A stretch of 22,044 nucleotides of DNA from the NCBI GenBank assembly GCA_017550775.1, contig JAFZOA010000029.1:1-22044 (forward strand). The letters are read 5' to 3'. The first letter of the stretch is position 1. Each line of letters starts with the position of its first letter. This document shows positions 1 through 8,822 of the stretch, piece by piece. The position numbers were made by a program, and so were the translations under genes. Under the pieces are notes generated by a model. The model saw nothing but the letters and a program-made list of their open reading frames with translations. It ran no database searches and was not told where the DNA came from. Source of the stretch: Ruminiclostridium sp. Its GTDB lineage: Bacteria > Bacillota_A > Clostridia > Oscillospirales > Ruminococcaceae.

Positions 1-1
1 A

Positions 2-970
2 AAGACATTGCAGACGGGGTATGACCGCACCGGCGACGCGGCGATCAAGGCAAAGCTTGACGAGCTTCTTGCACTCGCGGGAGCGGCGGAAGCGGTGACG
101 ACTGCGGCGAAGACAACGACTGCGGCGGAAACGACGACCACTACTACACCGGAAGAAACGACGACCACGGAAGAAACGACTGTCGAAGAAGAACCGGAAG
201 AAGAAAAATGGTGGGATAGTTACGATTTTGTGGACTTCGACGATCTGAGCAGCTACGCGGGTACGGAAGAAAACATAGTTGTTCGTTTGACAAAGGCTCA
301 GATCACACCGGGAAATATCGAGCTGCTGCGTTCTATGGACGTTTTTGGTGTGAGCACACAAGACAACGACCTTACCAATGAAGATGCTGTTCTGATGTGC
401 AGCCTGACCGGGATCAGATATCTCGATCTGCCAATCAGCAGTTATATATCTGATTATTCTACCGCTTTTGAACTTACGGAGCTTAAATACCTCACCTTCG
501 GAACCGTTGCGCATTACACCGGCAGCAGTCCGGTGATAGATATATCCGGCATAAAAAACCTGAAAAACCTTAACAAGCTTATGATCTGGAATACTACTTA
601 CGGCAACCAAGTAGTAGGGGTCGAAAACATCGGAGAACTCAAAGAGCTAAGAGAAGTATCATTCGGGTTCGGGGCTTTTGGTGTCAATTATGATCCTCAC
701 AGTCTCGACTTCTTATTTGAGCTTCCGAAGCTTACAGAAATTGACTTACAGTATTCAAGTCTGAAAGATATAAGCTTTTTGTCGGGATTCACGCAGCTGA
801 CGGATCTTACTCTCGACGGAAACCCGATAGAGGATTATTCACCGCTGTACTCGCTGAAAAAATTGAAATATCTGCGTCTGCTGGATTATAATGGAAACGG
901 CCGACCGATAACCGAGGATGAGCTTGAACAATTAAAACAGAACCTTCCCGATTGTTCGATAACGACATAG
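2..970 (+). CDS. Leucine-rich-repeat surface protein, 5' end outside window
   Basis: The reading frame is open from the first bases of the window (a TTG at 8 is the first possible start, but codons before it are also open), so this is probably the C-terminal part of a longer exported protein. About residues 30-65 form a Thr/Glu-rich linker with runs of T and EE, typical of cell-surface spacers. From about residue 75 on there are irregular leucine-rich repeats (for example LTELKYLTF, IKNLKNLNKLMIW, LTDLTLDGNPIEDYSPL) of the internalin-like type, ending in LKQNLPDCSI, a tail common on LRR proteins of ruminococci. LRR domains of this kind bind proteins or glycans; the ligand cannot be told. It lies 15 bp before leuA, but nothing suggests a shared role. 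The LRR call is firm; the missing N-terminus hides any signal peptide or catalytic domain. Confidence 0.8.
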   Translation, partial: KTLQTGYDRTGDAAIKAKLDELLALAGAAEAVTTAAKTTTAAETTTTTTPEETTTTEETTVEEEPEEEKWWDSYDFVDFDDLSSYAGTEENIVVRLTKAQITPGNIELLRSMDVFGVSTQDNDLTNEDAVLMCSLTGIRYLDLPISSYISDYSTAFELTELKYLTFGTVAHYTGSSPVIDISGIKNLKNLNKLMIWNTTYGNQVVGVENIGELKELREVSFGFGAFGVNYDPHSLDFLFELPKLTEIDLQYSSLKDISFLSGFTQLTDLTLDGNPIEDYSPLYSLKKLKYLRLLDYNGNGRPITEDELEQLKQNLPDCSITT

Positions 971-985
971 ATATAAAGGAGAGCT

Positions 986-2659
986 ATGAACATAAACGGA
1001 AAATACGCGCGTAATTACTTCCCCCCCCCGAAGCGCGATTACAAATGGACGCAGCGTGAGTACGTCGATAAAGCGCCGATATGGTGCAGCGTCGATCTCC
1101 GTGACGGGAATCAGGCGCTCGTGGTGCCAATGAGCCTTGACGAGAAGCTGGAATTTTTCGCCATGCTCGTGAAGCTCGGCTTCAAGGAGATCGAGATAGG
1201 CTTCCCGGCGGCGAGTGAGACGGAGTATGTGTTCTGCCGGCGGCTCATCGAGGACGGGCTGATACCCGACGACGTGAAGATACAGGTGCTCACCCAGTCC
1301 CGCGAGCATATCATTCGCAAGACCTTCGAGGCGCTTTCCGGCGCGAAGAATGCGATAGTCCACCTCTACAACTCCACCTCCGAGGCACAGCGGGAGCAGG
1401 TCTTCCGCAAGTCTAAGGAGGAGATAACGGAAATGGCGGTGTCCGGGGCGAAGCTCGTTAAGGAGTACGCACAGAGGTCTAAGGGCAATTTCAGCTTTGA
1501 GTATTCCCCGGAGAGCTTCACGGCTACCGAGCCGGATTTCGCTCTTGAGATCTGCAACGCCGTCCTGAAGGTCTGGGAGCCGACCCCCGAAAACAAGGTG
1601 ATAATCAACCTCCCGGTGACGGTAGAGCTCTCCATGCCGCATATCTACGCCGATCAGGTGGAGTATATGTGCGACGGGCTGTACAGGCGGGAGAACATTG
1701 TCGTGTCACTTCACCCTCACAACGACCGAGGCTGCGCGGTAGCGGACACCGAGTTCGGGCTTATAGCCGGGGCGGACAGGGTGGAGGGAACGCTCTTCGG
1801 AAACGGCGAGCGCACCGGAAATGTGGATATAGTTACCCTCGCACTCAATATGTACAGCCACGGCGTTGACCCGGGGCTCGACTTCTCGGATCTCCCCTCT
1901 ATCGTGAAGACCTACGAAAAGGTGACCTGTATGCACGTCTACGAGCGCCAGCCGTACAGCGGAGAGCTTGTTTTCGCAGCGTTCAGCGGCTCGCACCAGG
2001 ACGCGATAGCAAAGGCGATGAAGTACCGCGAGAACGGGGCGCAGAGGTGGAATGTGCCGTACCTGCCTATCGACCCGAAGGACATCGGGCGCGAGTACGA
2101 CGGCGACATTATCCGCATCAACAGCCAGAGCGGCAAGGGCGGCATCGGCTTCCTGCTTGAAAAGAAGTACGGCATCTCGCTCCCGCCGAAGCTTCGCGAG
2201 GTGGTGGGATACGCGGTCAAGGACGTCTCGGACAAGCAGCACCGCGAGCTGTCTCCGGCAGACGTTTACAGCATATTCACCGGTACGTTCGTGAACGTGT
2301 TTACGCCGCTTAGAGTGCTTGAAGTGCATTACGCACAGGTGCAGGGTTCTATCACCGCGAAGGTCACTACGCTCATGCGCGGGAGCAGGACTGAAACGGA
2401 AGGACACGGCAACGGTCGTCTCGACGCGGTTTCGGACGCACTCATGAAGCTGCTTGATGTTGAGTTCACGATCATGGACTACTCGGAACAGGCGCTAGAA
2501 CAGGGCTCGAAATCCAACGCTATGTCGTATCTCGAAATAGGGATCAACGGCGGCGTGTCCTGGGGTGTCGGGGTACACTCCGATATCATCATGTCGTCCG
2601 TTTACGCGCTCGTCTGCGCATATAACAGGCATTGCAATAAAGAAGCTCCCTCGCCGTGA
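986..2659 (+). CDS. leuA: 2-isopropylmalate synthase, long form (LeuA type 2)
   Basis: This enzyme condenses acetyl-CoA with 2-oxoisovalerate to 2-isopropylmalate, the first committed step of leucine synthesis. The 557-aa product has the N-terminal extension and spacing of the LeuA2 family. The TIM-barrel domain carries the DLRDGNQAL motif (R39 and D40), the metal-binding HPHNDRG (H243, H245) and GNGERTGN (272-279). The last ~125 residues are the LeuA regulatory (leucine-feedback) domain. The start is set by a good AAAGGAGAG ribosome-binding site 5 nt or so before ATG 986. The stop codon lies inside the hairpin of its own terminator. No leuB, leuC or leuD is adjacent. No leader peptide or T-box is visible in the 15 bp upstream, so regulation is probably by feedback on the enzyme or from a promoter further upstream. 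Confidence 0.95.
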   Translation: MNINGKYARNYFPPPKRDYKWTQREYVDKAPIWCSVDLRDGNQALVVPMSLDEKLEFFAMLVKLGFKEIEIGFPAASETEYVFCRRLIEDGLIPDDVKIQVLTQSREHIIRKTFEALSGAKNAIVHLYNSTSEAQREQVFRKSKEEITEMAVSGAKLVKEYAQRSKGNFSFEYSPESFTATEPDFALEICNAVLKVWEPTPENKVIINLPVTVELSMPHIYADQVEYMCDGLYRRENIVVSLHPHNDRGCAVADTEFGLIAGADRVEGTLFGNGERTGNVDIVTLALNMYSHGVDPGLDFSDLPSIVKTYEKVTCMHVYERQPYSGELVFAAFSGSHQDAIAKAMKYRENGAQRWNVPYLPIDPKDIGREYDGDIIRINSQSGKGGIGFLLEKKYGISLPPKLREVVGYAVKDVSDKQHRELSPADVYSIFTGTFVNVFTPLRVLEVHYAQVQGSITAKVTTLMRGSRTETEGHGNGRLDAVSDALMKLLDVEFTIMDYSEQALEQGSKSNAMSYLEIGINGGVSWGVGVHSDIIMSSVYALVCAYNRHCNKEAPSP

Positions 2660-2677
2660 GGGAGCCTCTTTTGTTTT
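2643..2677 (+). terminator. leuA intrinsic terminator, possibly bidirectional
   Basis: GCTCCCTC (2645-2652) pairs with GAGGGAGC (2658-2665) and is followed by CTCTTTTGTTTT. The stem includes the leuA stop codon. The reverse strand reads the same stem followed by TTCTTTATT, so it may also stop transcripts arriving from putP, whose stop codon is only 44 bp away. Confidence 0.85.
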
Positions 2678-2703
2678 ATAAGAGTCTGTATAGCGAGCCG
2701 CCG

Positions 2704-4230
2704 TTACTTGGTAAGAGCGGTCTTGTAGTCATCGTACTCCTTGACTACCTCCGCTTCGGGAGCCTTGGTCGCAAGCGAAACGATAACGTCGGCAAGAAGC
2801 GCTACCACGAACGCGGGGAGCAGCTCGTAGATGTTGAACGCGCCGCCGAGTGTGCGTATCGCGAACTTCCATACGAAGATCATTATTCCGCCTGCCGCCA
2901 TACCCGCGACAGCACCCCACTTGTTGGAGCGCTTCCAGAACAGAGCAAGCAGCATTACGGGACCGAATGTCGCGCCGAAGCCCGCCCATGCGAAGGATAC
3001 GATACCGAAGATCGAGCTGTCCTTGTCCCACGCGATGATGACCGCAACTATCGCTATTATAGCAAGCACAAGTCTTGCGGTGAGCATGGAAGCCTTCTCG
3101 GAGAGCTTAAGCTTGAACACGCCCTTGAGTATGTTCTCGGACGCGCTCGATGAAGCGGCGAGGAGCTGTGAGTCCGCGGTGGACATGGTGCAGGCGAGTA
3201 TGCCGGCGAAGATAAGTCCCGCAAATACCGACATGAAAGCACCGTTGTCGTTCATAAGGAATGCCATTTTGATGATCGCGGTCTCGGACTCGGCGCTTGT
3301 TGTGAGGGCGGGGATGCTGCCCTGTGCGGTGAGGGAGTTCGCGATGATACCGATGAATACGGCAACTCCCATGGAGATAACTACCCATACTGTAGCTATG
3401 CGGCGGGATGTTCTTATCTTCTTGTGGTCGCTTATCGCCATGAAGCGAAGCAGGATATGCGGCATACCGAAGTAGCCGAGACCCCAAGCGAGGGTGGAAA
3501 TGATGTCTAAGAAGCCGAAGGGCGAGGCGGTATTGTCCCCGTTGTGGTTCTCAAACAGGGTAAGATAGCCGTTTAACCCCTTGGCGTTCTCGATAACGTT
3601 GTCTATACCGCCGGCGCTTCCGATGCCGAAGATGACCACTACCACCAGCGCGAGCGTCATAACGATGCTCTGGATAAGGTCGGTGGTGCTTGCCGCGAGG
3701 AAGCCGCCTATGCTCATGTAGAGAATGATGATGAACGCGCTTATTATCATCGCGAGGTGATAGTCCCAGCCGAAAAGCTGCTCAAAAAGCTTTCCGCACG
3801 CCGAGAAGCCGGACGCGGTGTACGGAATGAAGAACACAAGGATTATCAGCGCCGAGATACCGAGGATAATGTTCTTGTTCTCGCCGTAGCGCTTCGAGAA
3901 GAAGTCCGGGAGCGTGATAGCGTTGATACTGTGGGAGTACACACGAAGACGCTTCGCCACCAGCAGCCAGTTCAGATAAGTTCCAACCGCAAGTCCGATA
4001 GCCGTCCAGCCTACCTCCGCGCAGCCGCATAGGTACGCAAGCCCCGGGAGACCCATGAGCAGGTAGCTGCTCATATCGGAGGCTTCCGCGCTCATAGCGG
4101 TGACTATGGGGCCGAGCTTTCTTCCGCCGAGGTAGAAGTCCCCGACGTCGTTGTTCTGTTTTGAGAAGATCACGCCGATAACTACCATAAGCAGCAGATA
4201 TACGACGATCGTTACAATTATAACGGTCAT
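2704..4230 (-). CDS. putP: Sodium/solute symporter, PutP (proline) type
   Basis: This is a 508-aa integral membrane protein of the sodium:solute symporter (SSS, LeuT-fold) family, with about 12-13 hydrophobic segments. The signature SAEASDMSSYLLMGLPG at residues 47-63 matches the PutP TM2 region, whose aspartate (here D52) contributes to sodium binding in the E. coli protein. FYLGGRKLG (32-40) precedes it. The expected role is sodium-coupled proline uptake; a related substrate such as another amino acid cannot be excluded. The start at 4230 has an AAGGAGG ribosome-binding site about 9 nt upstream. It lies 61 bp downstream of the GH13 gene on the same strand. A short GC hairpin (4264-4279) with a weak T-tract lies between them, so co-transcription may be partial. 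Confidence 0.85.
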   Translation of the reverse strand: MTVIIVTIVVYLLLMVVIGVIFSKQNNDVGDFYLGGRKLGPIVTAMSAEASDMSSYLLMGLPGLAYLCGCAEVGWTAIGLAVGTYLNWLLVAKRLRVYSHSINAITLPDFFSKRYGENKNIILGISALIILVFFIPYTASGFSACGKLFEQLFGWDYHLAMIISAFIIILYMSIGGFLAASTTDLIQSIVMTLALVVVVIFGIGSAGGIDNVIENAKGLNGYLTLFENHNGDNTASPFGFLDIISTLAWGLGYFGMPHILLRFMAISDHKKIRTSRRIATVWVVISMGVAVFIGIIANSLTAQGSIPALTTSAESETAIIKMAFLMNDNGAFMSVFAGLIFAGILACTMSTADSQLLAASSSASENILKGVFKLKLSEKASMLTARLVLAIIAIVAVIIAWDKDSSIFGIVSFAWAGFGATFGPVMLLALFWKRSNKWGAVAGMAAGGIMIFVWKFAIRTLGGAFNIYELLPAFVVALLADVIVSLATKAPEAEVVKEYDDYKTALTK

Positions 4231-4291
4231 AATGATCGTTCCTCCTTGTTGGTTTATAATTACCCGCGTGCCTGCGGGAAATGTACTGATA

Positions 4292-5842
4292 TCAGAGCTT
4301 GTACAAGCCCGCCGAGCAGGGCTTTGCGGTCACGGTATCTCCGTTTTGCGCCGCCGTTTCGCCGAGAGTGTATATCGCCTCTCCGAGCGGCTTTCCGAGG
4401 TCAAACGATACCTCGTTATCTGTCGGGTTGAGCACCGCGAGAATGGTCTCGTCCCCCTCCGAGCGGGTATATACGAGCGGACAGCCCGGCTTTCCGTCGC
4501 ACAGGAACTCCATATCGCCGCGGCTCCTAAGCGCCGGGTGTGACATTCTCAGGCCGATGAGCCGCTTTACCTCGTGGTACAGCGAGGTTTCGTCCGCGAG
4601 CTGCGCCTTTACCGTCGGGCGGTCGGGAGAGGGGTCTGTCGGGATATACAGCTTATCCGGCGGAGCGGCGCTGAACCCGGCGTTCACGGTGTCGTCCCAC
4701 TGCATGGGGGAGCGGGAACCGGTGCGCTCGTAGCCGCCCTCAACGGACGGGATATCCTCAACGTACCTCATACCGATCTCGTCGCCGTAGTATATGAACG
4801 GTGCGCCCGGCATGGTCAGCAGGAACGCAAACGCGATCCTGAGCCGCTCGCCGTGTATGAACTTTGCAAGCCTTATCATGTCGTGATTGCCGGAGGGTAT
4901 GCAGATAAGCCCTTCCGAGCCGGCTTTTTTGCGGCTTTCGAGGTATTTCTTCACGAACTCCGACGCGTCGCCGTTTCCGCCGAAGAACGGCTTGTCGCAG
5001 CGGAACAGGTCGTTGTAGTGCGACGGTCCGAAGTGCAGCAGGAAGTCCATGTGGAATCCGCCGAGCAGCGACTTGTCCGGCTCTCCCCACTCCGACACCA
5101 TTGCCGCTTCCGGGAACTCGCGGTCAAGGAACTCCCGCACGTTCTGCCAGAGCGCTATCGTTCCCTTGCCGTCCTCGTCGTGCTTGACGAGCGAGTGCGC
5201 CATATCAACGCGGAATCCGTCACAGCCCATTCCGAGCCAGAACCGCATGATGTTCTTCATTTCTTCGAGCGTGGCTTTAGCGCCCTCGGAATCGACGGAC
5301 TGCTGCCACGGTTTGTTCGGGTCGGGCTTGTAGTACCCGTAGTTAAGGGCAGGCTGGTGGGAGAAGAAGTTTACTCCGCACGCGCCGACGCGCTCCGCTA
5401 TACCGATGAGCGCGTTCATGCCCTCGGGAGCCTCCCATGTGTTGTCCGTCCAGATATAACGGTCGGTGTAGGGGTTTTTCTCCGCCTTGCAGGACTCTCT
5501 GAACCACTTGTGCTCCCATGAGGTATGCCCGGGAACGAGATCGAGCAGGATATGCATACCGCGCTTGTGGACTTCCTCAAACAGGTGTTTAAGGTCGTCG
5601 TTCGTTCCGTAGCGCGGCGCGGCGAGGTAGTAATCCCGCACATCGTAGCCTGCGTCGAGGAACGGAGAATCATAGCACGGATTCATCCATATCGCCGTGC
5701 AGCCGAGCTCCTTTATGTAGTCGAGCTTTTCCGTGATACCCGCGAAGTTGCCGATACCGTCGGAATCGGTATCTTTGAAGGACTGGGGGTATATCTCGTA
5801 GAAAACCGCGTTGTCAAGCCATTTTACTCTGTTCATAGGCAT
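4292..5842 (-). CDS. GH13 alpha-glucosidase / alpha-amylase family hydrolase
   Basis: The 516-aa cytoplasmic protein has no signal peptide and starts with the (beta/alpha)8 signature AVFYEIYPQSFKDTDSDGIG (12-31), typical of oligo-1,6-glucosidase and alpha-glucosidase GH13 members. The catalytic triad is visible: nucleophile D213 in DGFRVDMAH, acid E251 in SEWGEP, and D321 in GNHD. Region I reads DLVPGH instead of the usual DxVxNH, so the conserved Asn is replaced by Gly; this variant occurs in some GH13 groups and may mark a different substrate. The protein probably splits alpha-linked gluco-oligosaccharides entering the cell. ATGs at 5842 and 5836 are both compatible with the GGAAAGGA site upstream; I kept the longer one. 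A promoter-like sequence lies at 5897-5926. Exact substrate is not determinable here. Confidence 0.85.
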   Translation of the reverse strand: MPMNRVKWLDNAVFYEIYPQSFKDTDSDGIGNFAGITEKLDYIKELGCTAIWMNPCYDSPFLDAGYDVRDYYLAAPRYGTNDDLKHLFEEVHKRGMHILLDLVPGHTSWEHKWFRESCKAEKNPYTDRYIWTDNTWEAPEGMNALIGIAERVGACGVNFFSHQPALNYGYYKPDPNKPWQQSVDSEGAKATLEEMKNIMRFWLGMGCDGFRVDMAHSLVKHDEDGKGTIALWQNVREFLDREFPEAAMVSEWGEPDKSLLGGFHMDFLLHFGPSHYNDLFRCDKPFFGGNGDASEFVKKYLESRKKAGSEGLICIPSGNHDMIRLAKFIHGERLRIAFAFLLTMPGAPFIYYGDEIGMRYVEDIPSVEGGYERTGSRSPMQWDDTVNAGFSAAPPDKLYIPTDPSPDRPTVKAQLADETSLYHEVKRLIGLRMSHPALRSRGDMEFLCDGKPGCPLVYTRSEGDETILAVLNPTDNEVSFDLGKPLGEAIYTLGETAAQNGDTVTAKPCSAGLYKL

Positions 5843-5896
5843 GAGTTCCTTTCCGGCAGATAATGCGCCGTGTCACGGGCGGCACACACATATAAT

Positions 5897-5926
5897 ATTG
5901 TAACCCATGGGCGGCGGCAAAATCAA
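5897..5926 (-). promoter_or_regulatory. Possible sigma-A promoter of the GH13 gene
   Basis: On the - strand TTGATT (5921-5926) is followed after 18 bp by TACAAT (5897-5902). It lies about 55 bp before the start codon in an AT-rich patch. The match is moderate. Confidence 0.45.
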
Positions 5927-6013
5927 TTAACATTTGCAACAAATTTTCCAAACCGATTTTGGCGCTAATGGACAAAATTTTTCTTAGTTAACATTTTACA
6001 GGTCACATTTTAT

Positions 6014-6357
6014 AGTTTACAGTTTACAGTTTACAGTGTACAGTTGTGGTGTCCGCTTCGCGGACATATCTGAATTGTGACAGAATTGGGGAGCTTATTC
6101 TTTTTTCAGGTACTTACTTGTTTCGTCACGATTTAAGGAAACGATGATTAATGATTGTGCGTTGATTGCGTTGTAGATTTAGTTGGCAGATTGTACAAAT
6201 TCTCCACGGGCTTGCTGGCGCAAGTCAAGGGGGATTTGTGCAAGATGACGGCTAAAGATGCAATGCAAGCGACGTGCAAGATTAAATCAGCGGTTCCTTA
6301 AATAAGTCGCCGCAGGCGACACCAAAACTGTACACTGTAAACTGTAAACTGTAAACT
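6014..6357. repeat. 344-bp nested palindromic element with 32-bp perfect terminal inverted repeats (MITE-like)
   Basis: The first 32 bp (6014-6045) and last 32 bp (6326-6357) are exact reverse complements, each made of three 7-bp units (GTTTACA) plus a variant. Just inside each end is a small hairpin: GTCCGC-TTC-GCGGAC (6051-6065) and GTCGCC-GCA-GGCGAC (6306-6320). Further in, ATTTAAGGAA (6131-6140) pairs with TTCCTTAAAT (6294-6303), and at the centre TTGTACAAATTCTCC (6191-6205) pairs with 6229-6243 around a CTTGC-TGGC-GCAAG hairpin. No ORF of note is present and no obvious target duplication flanks it. It fills most of the gap between the GH13 gene and pheT, and its right end abuts the pheT terminator. 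I interpret it as a non-autonomous palindromic element; the rest of the gap (5843-6013) holds only the GH13 promoter. Confidence 0.8.
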
Positions 6358-6392
6358 AAAAAACCGCTCCCCGATGGTTGTCGGGAAGCGGT
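6358..6392 (-). terminator. Terminator of pheST
   Basis: On the - strand ACCGCTTCCCGAC and its partner GTCGGGGAGCGGT-like arm (with one mismatch or wobble) form a stem followed by TTTTTT at 6358-6363. It begins 5 bp after the pheT stop codon. Confidence 0.85.
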
Positions 6393-6397
6393 CATAG

Positions 6398-8809
6398 TCA
6401 TCTTATCTCGATGTTGAGCTTGTTTTTGAGGTTCGTGAGTATCTTCTCGACGAAGCCGTTGATATCCTCCTGCGAGAGCGCCTTTTCGCCGGGCTTGAAA
6501 TCAAGCTTGAACGCCATGCTCTTGCGTCCCTCGCCGACCTGACCGCCGCGATAGATGTCGAACAGCTCGACATTGCCTACGCAGCCGCAGCTCTCCGTTA
6601 TCGCGGAGACTATCTCGCCGCACTCCGTAGCCTCGTCCGCAACGAGCGCAAGGTCGCGGGTAACGGTGGGGAACTCGGAGATCGGGGTATAGCGCACCGA
6701 CTTCGGGAACTGCTCGGAAAGCGCCTTGTAGTCGATCTCGCCCAGCAGGATATTGAAGCTTTCACGGCTGTCCTTTACAAGGTCGAGGTTCTTGAGCACC
6801 TCGTTGGCGAGCTTTCCGAAGGAGCCGACCTTCTTGCCGCCGCAGATTATATCCGCAGAAACGCCGGGGTGCAGGTACGGTGCGTTTGCGCGCACATAAC
6901 CGAATTTCAGACCGTAAGCGTCCGCTATACCCTCAACTATGCCTTTCAGGGTGAAGAAGTCCTCGTTCTCACCGAACACCGCGAAGCAAAGGTGCGGTAT
7001 CTCGTCCGGGAGCCCGGTCACGGGTATCTGCTTCGGCACATAGATGTTGGACAACTCGAAAATGCGTCCTTCCATGTTTCCGCGCTTGATGTTGTTCACC
7101 ACAACGTTGAGAAGCGACGGAACAAGGATAGTGCGCATGATAGTAAGGTTCGCGCTGATCGGGTTTATCAGGCGGATAACCTTGCGCTCGGGAGCGTCCT
7201 GTGCGAGACGAAGCATATCCAGCTCCGCGTCGGAGTAGAAGCCGAGCGTTGAGACCTCATTGCAGCCGAGAGAGCACATAACATTCTTGAGCTTGCCGCG
7301 AAGGTTCTGTTCGGCGGTAAGACCGCCGCTCGTCACCGCCGCGTCCTTCAGGAAGGTCGGGGTGATGTGCTCATAGCCGTACTCGCGGATAACCTCCTCG
7401 GCGATGTCCGGCGCACCGATCTCAATGTCCTCGCGCCAGCGGGGAGCGGTGATGTGCAGCACATTGCCGTCCTGTGCTACCTCGAAGCACAGCGCTTTCA
7501 GTATACGGACGATCTCCGCCTCGGGAACTTCTATGCCGAGTATGCCGTTTATGTCACTTATCTTAACGTCGAATTTTCTGCCCTCGCGGGAAGCGCCTGC
7601 GCTCACGTCGCAGCCCTCCGGCGCTATCTTTCCGCAGCCGAGCTCCTGTATCAGGTGAAGCGCTCTTGACATTGCAAGCTCGGTGGTGTATTCGGAAATG
7701 CCCTTCTCGTAGAAGCTTGACGCGTCGGTGTTCTGACCGAGACTGCGCGCGGTCTTGCGGATATTGTCGCGCATGAACTTCGCCGACTCAAAGAGCAGGT
7801 TCTTTGTGTTCTCGTTGATACCGCTGTTGAGGCCGCCCATTACGCCCGCGAGTGCTACCGGCTTTGCTCCGTCGCAGATCACGAGGTTGCTGTCGGTGAG
7901 GGTGAACTCCTTGGTATCGAGAGTGGTGATCTTCTCGCCGTTTGCCGCGCGGCGAACCACGATGCGCTTTTCTTCCAGCAGATCGAGGTCGAAGGCGTGC
8001 ATGGGCTGACCGAGTTCAAGCATGATGAAGTTGGTGATATCAACGATATTGCTTATGCCGCGGATCCCGCAGAGCGCGAGGAAACGTCTCATCCACGCGG
8101 GGGACTGCGCAAAGGTTATATCGTGGACCGTATGCCCGATGTAGCGCGGGCAGAGGTCGGGCGCGTCAACGGTGATGTTCGCCTTTTCGGTGATGCCGCT
8201 GTCTGTGGTGTAGTCCAGCGCGGGCATCTTCACTTCCTTGCCGAGTATCGCGGCTACCTCGCGCGCCATGCCGAGAACGGACTGGCAGTCCGGGCGGTTC
8301 GCGGTAACGGAGATGTCGAAGATGTAGTCGTCAAGCCCTACCACCTTGCAGATGTCTGTGCCGGGCTCCGTGTCCTTGGGAAGGTCGAGCAGACCGTAAA
8401 CCTCCGCGCCGGGGAACAGGTCGTCGTTGAGACCGAGCTCCTCGCCCGAGCAGAGCATTCCGAAGGAATCCACACCCTTGAGGGGCTTGGCCTTGATCTT
8501 TACTCCGCCGGGGAGCGTCGAGCCGTCAAGAGCGGCAGGAGCGTGCATACCGACATAAACGTTCGGTGCGCCGCAGGCTATCTGTATATCCTTGCCGTAG
8601 GAGCCGCAGTCCACCTTGCAGACGTGCAGGTGAGTTCCCTCTATCGGGGTACATTCGGTGATAACGCCGACCACCACCTTGTCGAACTCCGCGGACAGGT
8701 CGATGAGCTCCTCTACCTCGAAGCCGCAGCCGAAGAGCTTCTTTTCAAGCTCCTGGGCGGTGATATCTATATCAACATACTGTTTGAGCCAACTGAACGG
8801 TACTTTCAT
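6398..8809 (-). CDS. pheT: Phenylalanyl-tRNA synthetase beta subunit
   Basis: This is the beta chain of the alpha2beta2 enzyme that charges tRNA-Phe in the cytoplasm. The 803-aa length is normal for the bacterial form. Domains are in the usual order: N-terminal and OB-fold tRNA-binding domain (about 40-150, GVITECTPIEGTHLHVCKVD), the TANRPDC motif and B3/B4 editing domain (about 170-400), B5 domain (about 400-480, with GAPDIAEEVIREYGYE), the catalytic-core-like region, and the C-terminal FDX-ACB anticodon-binding domain (about 710-803, SEFPTVTRDLAL). The start has an AAGGAGG site and lies 13 bp after the pheS stop codon, giving the standard pheST operon. Confidence 0.97.
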   Translation of the reverse strand: MKVPFSWLKQYVDIDITAQELEKKLFGCGFEVEELIDLSAEFDKVVVGVITECTPIEGTHLHVCKVDCGSYGKDIQIACGAPNVYVGMHAPAALDGSTLPGGVKIKAKPLKGVDSFGMLCSGEELGLNDDLFPGAEVYGLLDLPKDTEPGTDICKVVGLDDYIFDISVTANRPDCQSVLGMAREVAAILGKEVKMPALDYTTDSGITEKANITVDAPDLCPRYIGHTVHDITFAQSPAWMRRFLALCGIRGISNIVDITNFIMLELGQPMHAFDLDLLEEKRIVVRRAANGEKITTLDTKEFTLTDSNLVICDGAKPVALAGVMGGLNSGINENTKNLLFESAKFMRDNIRKTARSLGQNTDASSFYEKGISEYTTELAMSRALHLIQELGCGKIAPEGCDVSAGASREGRKFDVKISDINGILGIEVPEAEIVRILKALCFEVAQDGNVLHITAPRWREDIEIGAPDIAEEVIREYGYEHITPTFLKDAAVTSGGLTAEQNLRGKLKNVMCSLGCNEVSTLGFYSDAELDMLRLAQDAPERKVIRLINPISANLTIMRTILVPSLLNVVVNNIKRGNMEGRIFELSNIYVPKQIPVTGLPDEIPHLCFAVFGENEDFFTLKGIVEGIADAYGLKFGYVRANAPYLHPGVSADIICGGKKVGSFGKLANEVLKNLDLVKDSRESFNILLGEIDYKALSEQFPKSVRYTPISEFPTVTRDLALVADEATECGEIVSAITESCGCVGNVELFDIYRGGQVGEGRKSMAFKLDFKPGEKALSQEDINGFVEKILTNLKNKLNIEIR

Positions 8810-8822
8810 TGTTCGTACCTCC

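Noticed and set aside
4574..5521. Long open frame (315 codons) on the + strand inside the GH13 gene
   Set aside because: It is antisense to a gene with all catalytic motifs; GC-rich codon third positions keep the opposite frame open. The same holds for long frames opposite leuA (1706-2407), pheT (7997-8833) and pheS (8658-10100).
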